64,000 nucleotides of DNA from the NCBI RefSeq assembly GCF_016808335.1, contig NC_053148.1:49120930-49184929 (forward strand). Direction: 5' to 3'. This document shows positions 32,576 through 44,770 of this stretch, piece after piece. This DNA is from Panicum virgatum. Taxonomy: Eukaryota > Streptophyta > Magnoliopsida > Poales > Poaceae. Position 1 is the stretch's first letter. Every line of letters begins with the position of its first letter. The notes below the pieces were generated by a model. The model was not told the origin of the DNA, searched no databases, and worked only from the letters and a program-made list of their open reading frames with translations. Position numbers and translations under genes: made by a program.

Positions 32576-33399
32576 TGGCGTATCATATTTTTTGTAGGAG
32601 TCTCCAAAGGATGGAGTCTCGCTCTCGCCAAAGTCTCCAACTCAGCAGAGCTGCAGTAGCAGGTTTAGAGCATCTCCAAGAGAGAACTAAGGGCGTGTTT
32701 AGTTCGCGAATTTTTTTGGATTCAGTTGCTGTAGCACTTTTGTTTTTATTTGGTAATTCGTGTTCAATTATAGACTAATTGGGCTCAAAAGATTCATTTC
32801 ATCATTTACAGCTAAACTGTGCAATTGGTTAATTTTTTAAACTACATTTAATGCTTAATGCATGTGTCTAAAAATTCGATGTGACGGGAAATCTTGAAAA
32901 TTTTTTGGTATTAAGACTGACTTCAACAGAGAGTGGATTTGCATTTTTGCCTCTTCGATTGGCACTGTTCACGCAAGGGATGTTCTCCAACAGAGAAGGC
33001 AAATTTGCATCGTCTCTCTCCTCGAATGCATCCGCAGGGCCCTCGGGTCCAACCACCTCGTCACCCCTCGTCTCTCCGCAGCGGCTTCCGGCGAGCGGCA
33101 GTGCGGAGGCTTCCGTCGGGCGGTACGGTCACGGCGGCGAGCCCCTCCTTGCTCCCTCTCCCTCTCCTCTCTGCACGGGGCGGCGGGCGGCGCTGGAGTA
33201 CGGGCCGGCGCCGCGAGCGGGGCGGCGGAGGCTGTGGCAGGGGCGGCCGGCCAGCAGGCGCGGCGCGGCTGCGGCTCCCTCCGCTCGCTCGCGCGCGCCG
33301 GCTGCGGTTCTCTCCGCTCGCTCGCGCAGCGGGCGACGGCACCGACAGCGTTCCGGCGAGGCGGAGGAACGGGGGCCGAATCCCAGCCCTGCTCCTCCC

Positions 33400-33769
33400 T
33401 CGCGGCGGCGGATCCGGGGCCGGCTCCCCTCCCCTGCTCCTCCCTCGTGTGGCGGCGAGGATGGCGAGGATGGCCGCGGCGACGGCAACGAAGGCGAGGT
33501 TCCAGAGCACGTCGAGCATGACGACAGGCTTGGAGTAGGCCCAAGTCGGTCTAGCGCTCCTCGAGGTGCTCGGCGGCCGTCTCCCGCACCGCCACGGAGG
33601 GCTCCCGCATCAGGCGCCGGCTCCCCGTGCGGCGGATGAACCGCGCCGCGCCGCGGAGGCCCGTGACCCGCCCGAGCGGGCCGCCGGAGGACGACGGGGA
33701 GGCCGGCGAGGGAAGGAGCGGCGAGGACGGGTCCCCGCCGGTAGAGCGGCGTCGTGAGGGCGACGCCAT
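33400..33769 (-). pseudogene. Captured fragment of a RING-type E3 ligase-like membrane protein gene
   Basis: The ATG at 33769 opens MASPSRRRSTGGDPSS, followed by GAARFIRRTGSRRLMREPSV and AVRETAAEHLEER, then a TAG. In a shifted frame coding continues as MLDVLWNLAFVAVAAAILAI, a transmembrane segment. This order resembles the N-terminus of plant RING-finger membrane proteins of the At1g12760/RIE1-like group, recognised from memory and not checked by search. The RING domain itself is absent. A stop and a frameshift show it is not functional protein as it stands. Confidence 0.6.
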
Positions 33770-33789
33770 GGCGGGAGCAGGGGGCGGCG

Positions 33790-33935
33790 GGATCCGCCCG
33801 CACCGGCCCCGTGGCGGGATGGGGAGCAGGCCGCGGTGGCGGGGTCCGCCCGCACCTGGCCTGCGGCGGGATGGGGAGCAAGGGACGGCGGGATGGGGGC
33901 GCCGGCCGCGTGCGGGATGGGGAGGAGGAGGCGGT
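33790..33935. repeat. Degenerate tandem repeat inside the Harbinger element
   Basis: The block gcgggatggggagcagg recurs several times at irregular spacing in GC-rich DNA upstream of the captured gene fragment. Confidence 0.55.
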
Positions 33936-34085
33936 TGGCCGGCGGAAGCGTCGACTGCATTTGCCTCTACAACTGTTGGAGAGACTAAAAAATACACTAT
34001 TTTAACCACTATTCACGGAAGGCAATTCCCATTTGCCTCTCCGATTTGCAATTTTGCTGTTGAAGTCAGTCTAAACATGGCCTAA

Positions 34086-34794
34086 AAGCATCCCTCAAGC
34101 TAAAATTAGGGAGTAAAAGAGAAAAAAATGCCCTCCAACAAATGCCCCAATAGGTTCCCAATTATTCGCACTACCCTAAACTGGAGGCAAATTGAGTAAG
34201 AAAAAAAGCGCTTCTCCGTGCTCCCAATCCGAGCTTCCCGCACGCGTTTCCCTGGTTGCGCCATTTTTTCCCGCCTGCACCCTGGGCTGTCCCGCAGCCC
34301 AGTTGAAATCGCCCCGGTTGTGGGCTTGTGGCTCCACAACAGTTCGGTGCTGGCGTCGTGTTCAGTCGTCTAGGGTACCCTTCGAGGCAATCTGATCACC
34401 TCCGGCGACCGCTCCGGTTGGCATCGTCGGCAACTGTGCAGTAGCCCCATCTGCAAGCGGCGAGTCGCCATGGGCACTACTGTGTCAAGTCACTATCTTC
34501 CTCCTGTCGTCGTCGACCCTGCAGCCAAGCAACGAGGTAGGTCACCTACGCCGGACATGGTCCTTTAATTTTCAGAGGAAAATTATATCAGTATCCTGCT
34601 AATTGAGGTTGTACATTAATCTGGTGAAGCAATCTCTACTAGTTGTTTGATACAATCCATTGGTCAAGAAATAAAATATGTTGCAATTTGTGTAGGATAG
34701 AGAGAGTTAGACTATTCAGCATAAAATTGGTTTGTCATTGTTCAGGGACAGCAGCCGCTAGTAAACCCCTATCTGCGTTACATGATTTTTAACT
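34086..34794. other. Intergenic DNA, no gene seen
   Basis: This DNA separates the Harbinger nest from copy 2 of the duplication. It has moderate GC near 34200-34500 but no frame that looks like a protein. Confidence 0.5.
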
Positions 34795-35700
34795 TATGAA
34801 TGCATTGTGAAATGTTCCTTGATCCTCCCAAAAAGCCCCAGTGCCGAGAAAAAACGCGGCCGGGGGGTATGACGGCCCCACCATTTTTCATTAAGAGAAA
34901 GCCTTACTGCAACCGGCTGCGGAAAACCCCCGAACCCTGGACTTTGCCAGCAAGGGGGATTTTATTGTGCGGCACGCCAGGTTGGAGCCCGGGTGGACAG
35001 CGTCCTCGGCGGGAGCGCTCACCAACTGAGCTATCGCTCAGTCCGCCCCAGTGCCGAGAAAAGCTTCTGCGACCTGCTTGCTTGTGGAAAGCGGCGCCCT
35101 GGTGGTGGCAAGCAACTGGAGGGGACGGGGATTTGGTTGAAGGTGTCGGCCATTGCCCAGTGATCACGTGGGCACGTCCCGTAACCACCATCCCGTTGGT
35201 CGGTTCCCCTTCCGCAGCAAGCAGCAGCATGATTTCAGCCTTGATCGCAGCGAGCTGATGTTCCTGCCGAGTGCGGGCCAACGATTATGGCCGCCGATGT
35301 GATCCTGTGCTTTGCTGATCCAGCCTTGTCTTCCCCTCCGAAGAAATTCTGCGGCATCGGTAGGGATCCCGGATCACACCCCATCCCCATCCCCCATGAG
35401 GTCAAACACGTTACAGACTCGAAGCAAGCAACTAGTGCGCCGTCACGCGACGCGACGCCTTCTGCATTTGGAAATCTGGGTGCCGTCTCCGCGAGAACCG
35501 AGAAGAAAGAGCGGAGCAGACCATTATTAGCCGCCCTCAGACCAAAATATACTGGAGATCGGCTTGCATCATCCGAGAGAGACCCTGTCAAGTGTTGTTA
35601 CCACGCACGGGCCAGGTCAGCGACGCGCCAAAATTGCATCTGATGATCAAGCGGCCAAAATTGTCCTCCGGTGTGTGTGCCAACTCAGGAGAGCTGCAGC
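34795..35700. repeat. Segmental duplication, copy 2
   Basis: It aligns first with 20720-21250 and then with 32215-32575. It is contiguous apart from the SINE at 34853-35044 and lacks the MITE of copy 1. Content is not clearly coding. Confidence 0.7.
34853..35044 (-). mobile_element. tRNA-derived SINE
   Basis: It is flanked by a perfect 18-bp direct repeat, gccccagtgccgagaaaa, at 34835-34852 and 35045-35062. On the minus strand it begins GGACTGAGCGATAGCTCAGT, a tRNA-like head with an A box (TAGCTCAGTTGGTGAGC), followed by a B-box-like GGGCTCCAACC. Its 3' end is T-rich (GCGTTTTT). Copy 1 of the duplication lacks it at about 20770-20785. Confidence 0.88.
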
Positions 35701-36503
35701 AGCAGGTTACATTTGGACAGTAGCATCGCTCTGGGCTGCAACCCTGAACTGCTGGTGGCTACGATGAAGGCTGTACATACAGATACTAGTACTGCTTCAT
35801 CATGATGGGCCAGCATTTTTTTCAAAAACAAAAAAAAATGATGGGCCAGAACCACGTTTACCGGCGGATTTCTTTATAAGCCAGACAGATCCTAGCCAGT
35901 AAGCCAGCTGCACGCTGATTCAGCCATTCTCTCAAGGATCTCTCTCATCCGTCATTTGACCGGACTAGTAGGTGCATGTGCGGCACGCATGTGTTTTAGA
36001 AAAATTAAATAAAAGAATTATATTACAAAAAAATATGTATTCATAGCCACATTTACCATTAGCTCGTGGATACAATATTTAGTACATTGTTCGATACAAA
36101 TTTACCTAAAATGAAAATTTTGAGATATACAGATCATATGGACATGACCATACATACATGCAACCTATTTAAGACATCGCAAGAATTATATAGGAGGGTA
36201 AAGGTAAAAATAAAATATTTGCATTGGTCATATCTTGATTGTAGCACATCTTTTTTTCCCCAAAAAATCCACATATGAATGCCACATCTAACATACATAT
36301 TATAAAAATTTAATGATGCAGAATTTTCACACCATGTCGCCAGAATTTAATTTCCAACTCATATCCCATTTATGATGGACTCCGGTGTCACTACAAACGA
36401 TTAAAGTTCCGTTAGTAAAAAAACCAATCAGATTGGCCCTTTGAATTTATAATGTATTAGTGATAACCAACAACATCTACACTAAAAAGGATACATCATA
36501 TGA

Positions 36504-36629
36504 GATACCTTCATTTTGAAGACCGTAGAATATCTCTGGAAACAATATTTTTGTTTCTTCTGCCGGGATACCTTCATTTTGAAGACCGTAGAATATCTCT
36601 GAAAATAATATTTTTGGTTCTTCTGCCGG
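36504..36629. repeat. Tandem duplication, two copies of ~63 bp
   Basis: The block gataccttcattttgaagacc ... tcttctgccgg starts at 36504 and again at 36567. It lies just after the stop codon of the Helitron helicase. Confidence 0.9.
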
Positions 36630-36634
36630 TGGGA

Positions 36635-39600
36635 TCAAAGATCTTTGTTAGGTTTAGCTAGCATCCATGTAGTTGAATGTGAAACACCTCTTGATAAGGC
36701 AACATATAGCTGTCCATGAGAGAAAACAGGCTCTGGAAGATAGATCCCAACATTTGGTATAGTTTGACCCCGAGTTTTATTTATAGTCATTCCAAAACTG
36801 AGTCTTATTGGAAATTGTTTCCTCTTAAACTTGAAAGTTAGTGAAATATCCTCTGATGGAGACAAGGGAATCCTTGGTATAAAAACTCGATTTCCAGCAT
36901 GCTGTCCATTTACAATTTCACAATCAATTGCATTGTCCTCAAAAGTCTTCACTATAAGTCGAGTTCCATTGCACAGTCCATGATGAGGGTCCAGATTTCG
37001 AAGAAGTATGACAGGACAGTTTTTCTTAATTTTAAGCTCATGCGGAGGAAGACCATTTGGAGTAATTGAGTTTAGAAAATCAAGAGGATAGTTATTAGTT
37101 GAGTCATCATCTACAGAATCATGACTGTAGTAAACCTTTTCTTCTCCAGGAAACTTTCCCATCATCATCACGTTGAGGCTATCAACATACTCATTTCTTT
37201 TTGACAAGATAGCACGCTCGTGCATATAACTGACGGAGGTGCAGTTGTTAGCTAGATCAGGAAATACATGATCGATGAGAGTATCAATAGACTGATCATC
37301 ATTATACTCAAGCATAATGTCATCTGGCAGATCCACATAATCAATTGGGAAGGTCTTTTCTGTCCATCACCAATTCTTAATAGAAACTACGAGAACCATA
37401 CATCATTCTGGGCCCTCATGTTCTGCTTCAGCCGTATTATCTTGATATCATCCCATATATAGGATTGAAGCAAGGTAGCATCACAAATTTGTGCTCTAGT
37501 ACCTCTAGGAACAACAGGTAAAACTTGTCTGAAATCTCCTCCAAATACCATTACTTTACCACCAAACGGTAAATCACATCCTGTAATATCCCGTAACGAT
37601 CTGTCAAGTATTTCCACAGCCTACCTTCGTGTCATCGCAACCTCATCCCATATAATTAAAGACGCCTCACACAATAGTGCTGCAGTACCACTTTGTTTAG
37701 TAAAGTTGCAAACAGAATTATCTTGAAGTTTTATGGGAATTTTGAACCTCGAATGAATCGTACGACCACCAGACATGATGGATGCTGCAATACCGGATGT
37801 AGCTATAGCCACTGCGATGCGGTTCGTAGATCGAACTTTGGCCAAAAGAGCCCTGTAAAGATATGTCCTGCCTGTCCCACCAGGACCATCCACAAAGAAA
37901 ACTTTCCCTATATTTCTGATGACATGATCAAAAATTTCGTTAAAACCTTCCATTTGCTCAGTATTGAGAGACTCGGCTAATTTAATATCTTCATCAGATA
38001 CAATAATTTTTCTCTCCTCAGTTAGTTCCCTATAATAATCTCTATTTGTCTCACCTGTTCGGCCAAAATTTTAATTATAAGTACAAGTATACAATAAACA
38101 ATAATAATAGCAACACAACATCGCAAATAAGGTTGAGAAAATATATTACCAGATTGATGTATATGTGGCAGGCCGTAATTTCTAATGTCTTTACCCATCA
38201 GGAGAGAATATCCGCGATGTCCCTAAGGACAAATTGTTTAACACTTGAAAAATTTCCATGAACACGCACATAGTCCTCAGCCATTGATTCAAAATGTTTA
38301 TCCCAGAGGGTACAAATGTTTGTGTACTCGCAGAAAACCATAATAGTGGCAAACATTCTTCTGAGAGCACATGGCATCTGAAAAGCTACTGCTTCGCTAA
38401 GTGCATTGTCGAGTGACCTATCTGTTTCCACAAGACCAAGTTTCTCACAGCATTCTCTAAAAGTAGGACTCACCACACCACGAACTGTTCTGATTGATAT
38501 GAATGATGTTGGATCTCGAACATGGTTTAGAAGAACTCGAAGATAGAATCTTTCGCCCTCAGACGGGTACGCATACACCAACTTTCCAATCTGATAACTT
38601 CTTTTTCTAGTAGACCAAACTTTTTTGGACTTGTTTCATGTATAATGTTCTGGAAATTCCCTGTATAAGTATCTTCGAGCATTTGGATCTTCACTATTCA
38701 TTCTGAAGAATTATGTTAGCATAGATCTTTGGTTCCTAGCGCGTTCCAGCACATCTTCACGGTTCCTAACGTCATCATTGAATGGGACCATGTGCATGCC
38801 AGGAAGATGAACTTGCATCTGTAAAACATGGGGATACATAGAAAACATTGGGAACCTATAGAGCCGGTATACTGCTTCAATAGACATTATACACCGTGCT
38901 TTTCTGTACTGTTTAATTTCATTTATCTCTATCTCTCCATTTTGGTCTTGATTCGCAACTGCGAATGATGCACAGTCCGTGCCCTTATATACATATTTAT
39001 AAAGATACTTGCAACCTTTGATACTGCTTGAAACTTCAACATTGATGTGACAATTATATCTCATCAAGAGTGTTGGATTATATGGTACAACCCATCTATT
39101 ATCCAACCATTTCTTACGCACAAATACCTTTTGACCATCATTCCGTCTTTTGTATATAGGATATGCATCCTTTCCTTGCTCCGTGGTCTCACTGAACTGT
39201 TTAGGGTATCTGAAACGGCAAGTACCAACCTGCATGCAACCACAATTTCTGTTAAGAACACCACAAGGGTCATGCATCATATGTTTGCAGACAAGTTCGT
39301 GGAGAAGAGGGTATTTCTTTTCATCCGGAAGTTCTGCTGAAATATATTTGTCAAAATCATCTGGCCCACGAAGCTTTGAACTGCTGTCTGTTATAAGCAA
39401 GAAATGTTCATGCGGCAAACCTCTTTTCTGAAACTCGGTAACGTGTGCCCAAGCTGCCACTTTCCCAAAGAACCCCTTCTTAATATCAAAGTCATGGAAA
39501 TCAATGAGTTTTGCATGATAAACTCTCGCCACAATATCCGGTCTATCTTGAGGTGTCTGCCCAGACAACAAAAGTTATGTGATCTCCGGCCAGTACGGGT

Positions 39601-42600
39601 TGCAAGTCATGGTTAAAAAGTAATCTATCTTTCCATATTTAGCAACTAATGACATTGCATCCATGAATCTGCACTGCACATCTCTATCACTTCCAGGAAA
39701 ATTCTTAGATAAAACAACCAATTTACCAGCCAACAGACCTCTATGCTCTCCGGCAGCAAGGGTGTCCATTATACCCTGTCATTGAAAACAAATCCACTCG
39801 AATCAAACAGCACATATCAAAAAATTCATAAGAGTACTGATAAATGCTAGTAGTCTAATTAATTATACCTGATAGAGATCCGCTCTAATAATTTTTGTGG
39901 TGTTCCGGATTGGAGTACCAATCTAACCGCATACTTTCTATTTTGACATACATATCCACTATCCATTGCTGAAAAAGTCTCCCACCATGAAAGAATATAT
40001 TAAAAACTCCATTCCGGATCTGCATCATATAGCAATAATACTTCCTTTCGCTGACATGCAAACGTTTCCCCCCGCCACCTCCTATTTCTTAAACATGAAC
40101 AATAATAATAGTAAATAATTATATAATATATACTTTATAATTAACCAACATGATTTTTTTAGAAAAGGCATCCAAGACAGTGTATAAAGTTTACCTCCTT
40201 CACCGTCCTCATCCATGTTGTCGTCACAGTCACCTTGCTCCTCACAAATATCTTGAACTGCATATTTAAGAATTCATATTTAAAGCACTTTAAATATGTC
40301 AAAAACATGATGGAAAGCAAGAAAAAATGTAGTCTTGTGGCCAAACCACCAGTCCGTGACATCTTACTTGTTGTTTCTACATGTTTCCATTTAACATCCG
40401 ATCTATATGTCGCTTGAGAATTACCTTTCAGAGCATCTGTTTTCAATAGTGATATAAATGTACATTACTATATTACCAGATTTAAACTGAAATGAATATA
40501 ATATATAATATATTAATCAACAATTAATATTATAGATGACATACCCTCAGATTTTCGCTTTGTATATTTCCGTCTAGTTCGCGGAAAGCGTACTGTAGGT
40601 GTTTCCTCCAACAATATACTCTTGTCCTCCCAGCCAGTCTCACCACCGGGATATAGGATAAGGTACGCTAACGGATCATAACAACCATGGTACGCCCGTA
40701 TAAATTGTGGTCCCCCAAAATTTGGAAAAACCATAATACTCCGTTTAAATTTATTTTTTCATCAGAGCCATCCTGCCAGATAGCCGCAACCTGGTCCATA
40801 GCAGGTGTATTATATCTTCTCTGATCAACAGAAATACTAGTGTTCAATTCAATCTTCAACTCGTCCAAATTTTGCATCTGACCCACAGTCCTAAAGACAC
40901 GAAGATACGGATTGTTCTCAAGTATTCGAAGAATAGCCCTAATCAATTTTGAATCAAGATGGGGTGATCTTTTGATTCTTTGTGACAGGGTCTCATCAGT
41001 GTCATAGAAGTACAACTGCATATGACGGGGGCCTTCTTTCCCCGGTCTCAATTGGTCCAATCTGTGATAAATCTGTCCATGCACTTTGAAAGTATATATA
41101 CCAGTATCTATATATACACACAAATATTGCAAGTTCAACTATATATTAAAATATAAAAAATTAATAGCAATGTAGCGACAATTTGCAATAATAAATAGTC
41201 ACCTACCGCAGTAGCGACACGATGATCCATAGTAGCTCCAAAGCTTGTGAAAGAGAAATGTGAGTTGAAGTACCGGATATTCTTTCTGAAATACAACGCA
41301 TCCCTATCCGTCTGGCTTGTAAATAGGCGCCGCGGCTCATCGGGAATTGGTGTGTTCACTATATTAACCTTTCCTTGCCTGCAATAAAAACCGGATCCCT
41401 CACTTCGAAACCTTATAGCACCACAATACTCGCATATTGGCACTTTTCTCAACACATGATGGTGAGCAGGCAGATCTTTATATACTCGATCGAAAGGATC
41501 GTTTTCCAAGGTTACCACTTCAGGATCCCTAATCGATTTGAATTTCATATCTGCATCAAATTATCATTGTCGTATGTGGATTTCACAAATATGTGTAACA
41601 TAATAGTACATTCTTGCTTTAGCAGCTTAACATACCTTTAGCGTGGTAGACTCTCGCCTCGTCATCTTCGAATACACCACTCTCTAGGCCACATTCATCT
41701 GGCGCTTTGCAATCCAGATCTTCCTCCGCATCAAATCATTTACTTCTTATATATATAGTTTATATAACTAAATAAATAAAGTATATATTCTTTTATAAAA
41801 GTCTGTAGTAAATAGTACCTTCTTGTGCGGCTAACGTCTCATCGTCCGGCTCCCAAATACATGTATCGAAAGCTGGTCTTTCACCGCGTACACTTGATCA
41901 CAAAGCACGAACCTCCCAAAAACAAGAATTACATTAGAATTAACAACATTGACTACTTATTTCACAAAATACATCCCACCAAAATGTTAGTTTTATTAAC
42001 ACATAAATCAAAATACAGATTCACTAACCTTTGGACGCACTTCGAGTGACGGGAAGATTAGTCAGTACAGATTGTACTGAACCAAGTAGTTTTGACGCTG
42101 AGAATGAATCTATAATACCACCATGGTATCAAGTAAAATATAGGACAACTCAGTTGTGAAAACTATAAAACTACGTATATAAACATAATTACCTTCATCA
42201 TTCAAGTCTATAGAACGAATATTATTATTCGGAGGCTGAGACAAATGCTTTTTAGATATCTTTTCCTTCTTTGCTTCTGCAGACATGTTAGCATATCTCT
42301 TCCTGTCCCTCTCCCTTTTCAATTCTTCTGGCGTCTTCTCATAAATATCTACACCTTTATCTGTATTATTGTAGGCAGAATTCATTAGTAGATACCACAC
42401 AGAAAATAACAACATAATTCTGGTTACTTAATACTAACCTGCGCTAAGTGCACCAGAATTTAAGATGGTCCTGACAGAATCTGAATTCCTACAAATGAAT
42501 GCTCTGGCTTCATTACGATGAAGCCATTCTGACTCGGAGACATCCAAAGATTTTGGTATAAATGCAGGAGTCGTGCCATCAATGATCTCTATTAAAAATT

Positions 42601-43683
42601 AGATAGTTTTATAAATTATAAAACAAAAAAATGTGGGTTCAAAATCGTAACAAGGCCATCTGATATACGATGTTACCTGATGTTTCGTTGGACGGTAGCA
42701 CGGCCACTACAGGTGTAGCAAGCGTGTCACCTTCATCCACACGTAACAAAGGTGAGCAAATTAAGTATTTCAATTATGCGTGTTTAAATGTTTTGGCAGT
42801 GGAGACAATACCACAATTAGTAACGAGCGTATGCATCTCTGGTACAAAACTCCTATTTCTTTTTAGTGCGTAAGCCTCCCTTCTCTTTGCATTCCTTTGT
42901 GCTTTCTGCTCGGCAGTTAATTTTGCATAACTGTCTCTGGCCTTCTGACGTTTTGTTTCCAATGCAGCAACAACTATATCATATAATAAATTGAGGTTAA
43001 ATTCTAAATTACTACCACTGAACCATCCATCATGAATACAATGAAGCCAACCTGACTCGGAGATGTCCACAGATGTTGGTATAAATGCAGGAGTAGCGCC
43101 ACCAATGATTTCTATTCAAAATCAAAGAGATTTATAAAACAAAAAATGTACATTCAGAATCGTAACAGCTAATCTTATCGATGTTACCTGATGCTTCGTT
43201 GGACGGAAGCACGGCCACCACTGGTGTAGCAAACGTGTCCCCTTCGTCTACATGTAATAAACGTGAGAAAATTAAATAAATAAAATATGTGTGTTTAAAT
43301 TTTTTGGTACCCGAGACAGTACCAGCATTAGCAACGAGCGCTGGAGCAAGGCTCACATTTTTTTTCAGTGTGTAAGCCTCCCTTCTCTTTGCATTCCGTT
43401 GTGCTTTCTGCTCATCAGTTAACTTTGCATAATTGTCTCTGGCCTTTTGCCATTTTGCTTCCAACGCAGCAAGAACTGTGTCATATAATAAAATCCGAAA
43501 ACTAACTTGCATCATAAACAATGAGAGCATATCATGAGGTTTAGCAGCAAACAGATACACTTGGATTTTACCGTGATCATGATCGTCAGGCAGCGTCGTG
43601 TCTGTTTGCGCTTTGGGTCTTTTCAACCCTCTACGGCCGTCGGGGTGATTGGTGATATCACGTAGGGGTTCCCGATGGTCCAT
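36635..43683 (-). pseudogene. Helitron Rep/helicase (RepHel) gene, degraded
   Basis: It starts at ATG 43683 (MDHREPLRDITN). Basic N-terminal modules (AKLTDEQKAQRNAKRREAY) follow, then a Helitron-like N domain (41548-40510). The HUH nuclease shows GLPHEHFLL near 39410 and the two-tyrosine motif YLYKYVYKG near 38990. The Pif1-like helicase runs from about 37950 to 36635, ending LYVALSRGV...MLAKPNKDL. Lesions: stops at about 39575, 38711, 38638, 37621 and 37387; frameshifts near 39920 and 37360. The Walker A motif reads GPGGTGRT, with Arg for the catalytic Lys. Several introns with GT-AG sites are present, for example gag|gtatgt near 40547. The copy cannot make a full transposase. Confidence 0.85.
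42500..43500. repeat. Tandem duplication of N-terminal exon units in the Helitron gene
   Basis: Blocks with cgttggacgg.agcacggccac and ggtataaatgcaggag each occur twice, about 520 bp apart. The repeat unit carries an exon encoding KAR-(D/N)-x-YAKLT and NAKRREAY. Both copies keep their frame and probable splice sites. A related shorter module lies at 42215-42340. Confidence 0.75.
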
Positions 43684-44184
43684 GATCACCTGAAATTGCA
43701 TAATACAATCTGAAGTTGGGGCTAAACAAAAGATCAAAGACACTGTTACGGCAAGATGCTATACACATTATAATTAATTATACAGGGTGTTATTGATAAG
43801 TATTGCCATGACACAACGAGAATCATCCACATTTTTACAGACATAGACAAGGACTAAATTGCAATAGCTCCGGCTTCTCCAACGATGGTGGCCGACATCA
43901 TTGTTTGCTCTAAATCACCGGTGATGTAGGGCGAGATAGGGTCAACGGAGTAGGGCAATAGATAGAGGTGGTCGTTAGGGTTGCATTTCACTGCGTACTC
44001 GGCCGCACGATGATATGCAGGAGAGGGGTTTTGGGGTTTCGTCCGTCACCTCCGTCCGCCTGAAGTAGTAATCGTGGGACGATGCCTGCAGATGCCGGTG
44101 AGGCTGGCCTCGCCACGCCTGGTTCGCCAGTAAATAAAAAATATATTTGCATGGTACAATCTATATGCAATATATATAGGATGA

Positions 44185-44770
44185 AAATTCATGGTCCTAT
44201 AAGCAATATACGTAGCTTCAGCGGCCACGGCCATGGTGGCCAGTGTCAACGTGCACCGAAATTGCCAGCGATGTAGGACGTAATAGGGACCAATGAGTAG
44301 TGGAACAGGGAGAGGAGGTCGGCGAGGATCAATTTTGCTGCCTTCCACAGGGATCAGACAAGCACGGCAACATCCTCATGATTTTCATGGTCCTATAAGC
44401 AATATACGTAGCTTCAGCGGCCACGGCCATGGTGGCCGGTGTCAACGTGCACCGAAATTGCCGGCGATGTAGGACGTAATAGGGACCAATGAGTAGTGGA
44501 ACAGGGAGAGGAGGTCGGCGGGGATCAATTTTGCTGCCTTCCACAGGGATTAGACAAGCACGCCGACCTCCTCATGATTTTCACGGTCCTATAAGCAATA
44601 TACGTAGCTTCAGCAGCCACGGCCATGGTGGCCGGTGTCAGCACTGAAATTGCTGGCGATGTAGGCCGTAATAGGGACCAATGAGTAGGGGAATAGGGAG
44701 AGGAGGTCGGCGGGGATCAATTTTGCTGCCTTCCACAGGGATCAGACAAGCACGCCCACCTCCTCATGAT
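44185..44770. repeat. Three tandem copies of a ~195-bp unit
   Basis: The unit beginning ttcatggtcctataagcaat repeats at about 44189, 44383 and 44578, each ending cctcatgatt. It lies in the leader region of the Helitron. Copies contain gccacggccatggtggcc, a palindrome. Confidence 0.9.

Larger units (their letters stand above)
32915..34071. mobile_element. Inner PIF/Harbinger-type element carrying captured gene DNA
   Basis: The perfect 15-bp terminal inverted repeat GACTGACTTCAACAG is flanked by TAA on both sides (32912-32914 and 34072-34074). Length is 1,157 bp. The interior is extremely GC-rich, unlike the AT-rich ends, and holds a fragment of a host gene. No transposase is present. Confidence 0.85.
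32691..34082. mobile_element. Outer PIF/Harbinger-type MITE split by an inner element
   Basis: The left end GGGCGTGTTTAGTTC and right end (minus strand GGCCATGTTTAATAC) are similar inverted ends, flanked by TAA at 32688-32690 and 34083-34085. Without the inner insert it would be about 230 bp and AT-rich, like other grass MITEs of this class. Confidence 0.6.

Noticed and set aside
33061..33881. Several frames of 150-250 codons
   Set aside because: Most are GC shadows within the Harbinger element; only the short E3-like part has recognisable order.
34985..35044. tRNA-like sequence with A and B boxes
   Set aside because: It is the head of a SINE with an 18-bp target duplication; it lacks a complete cloverleaf.
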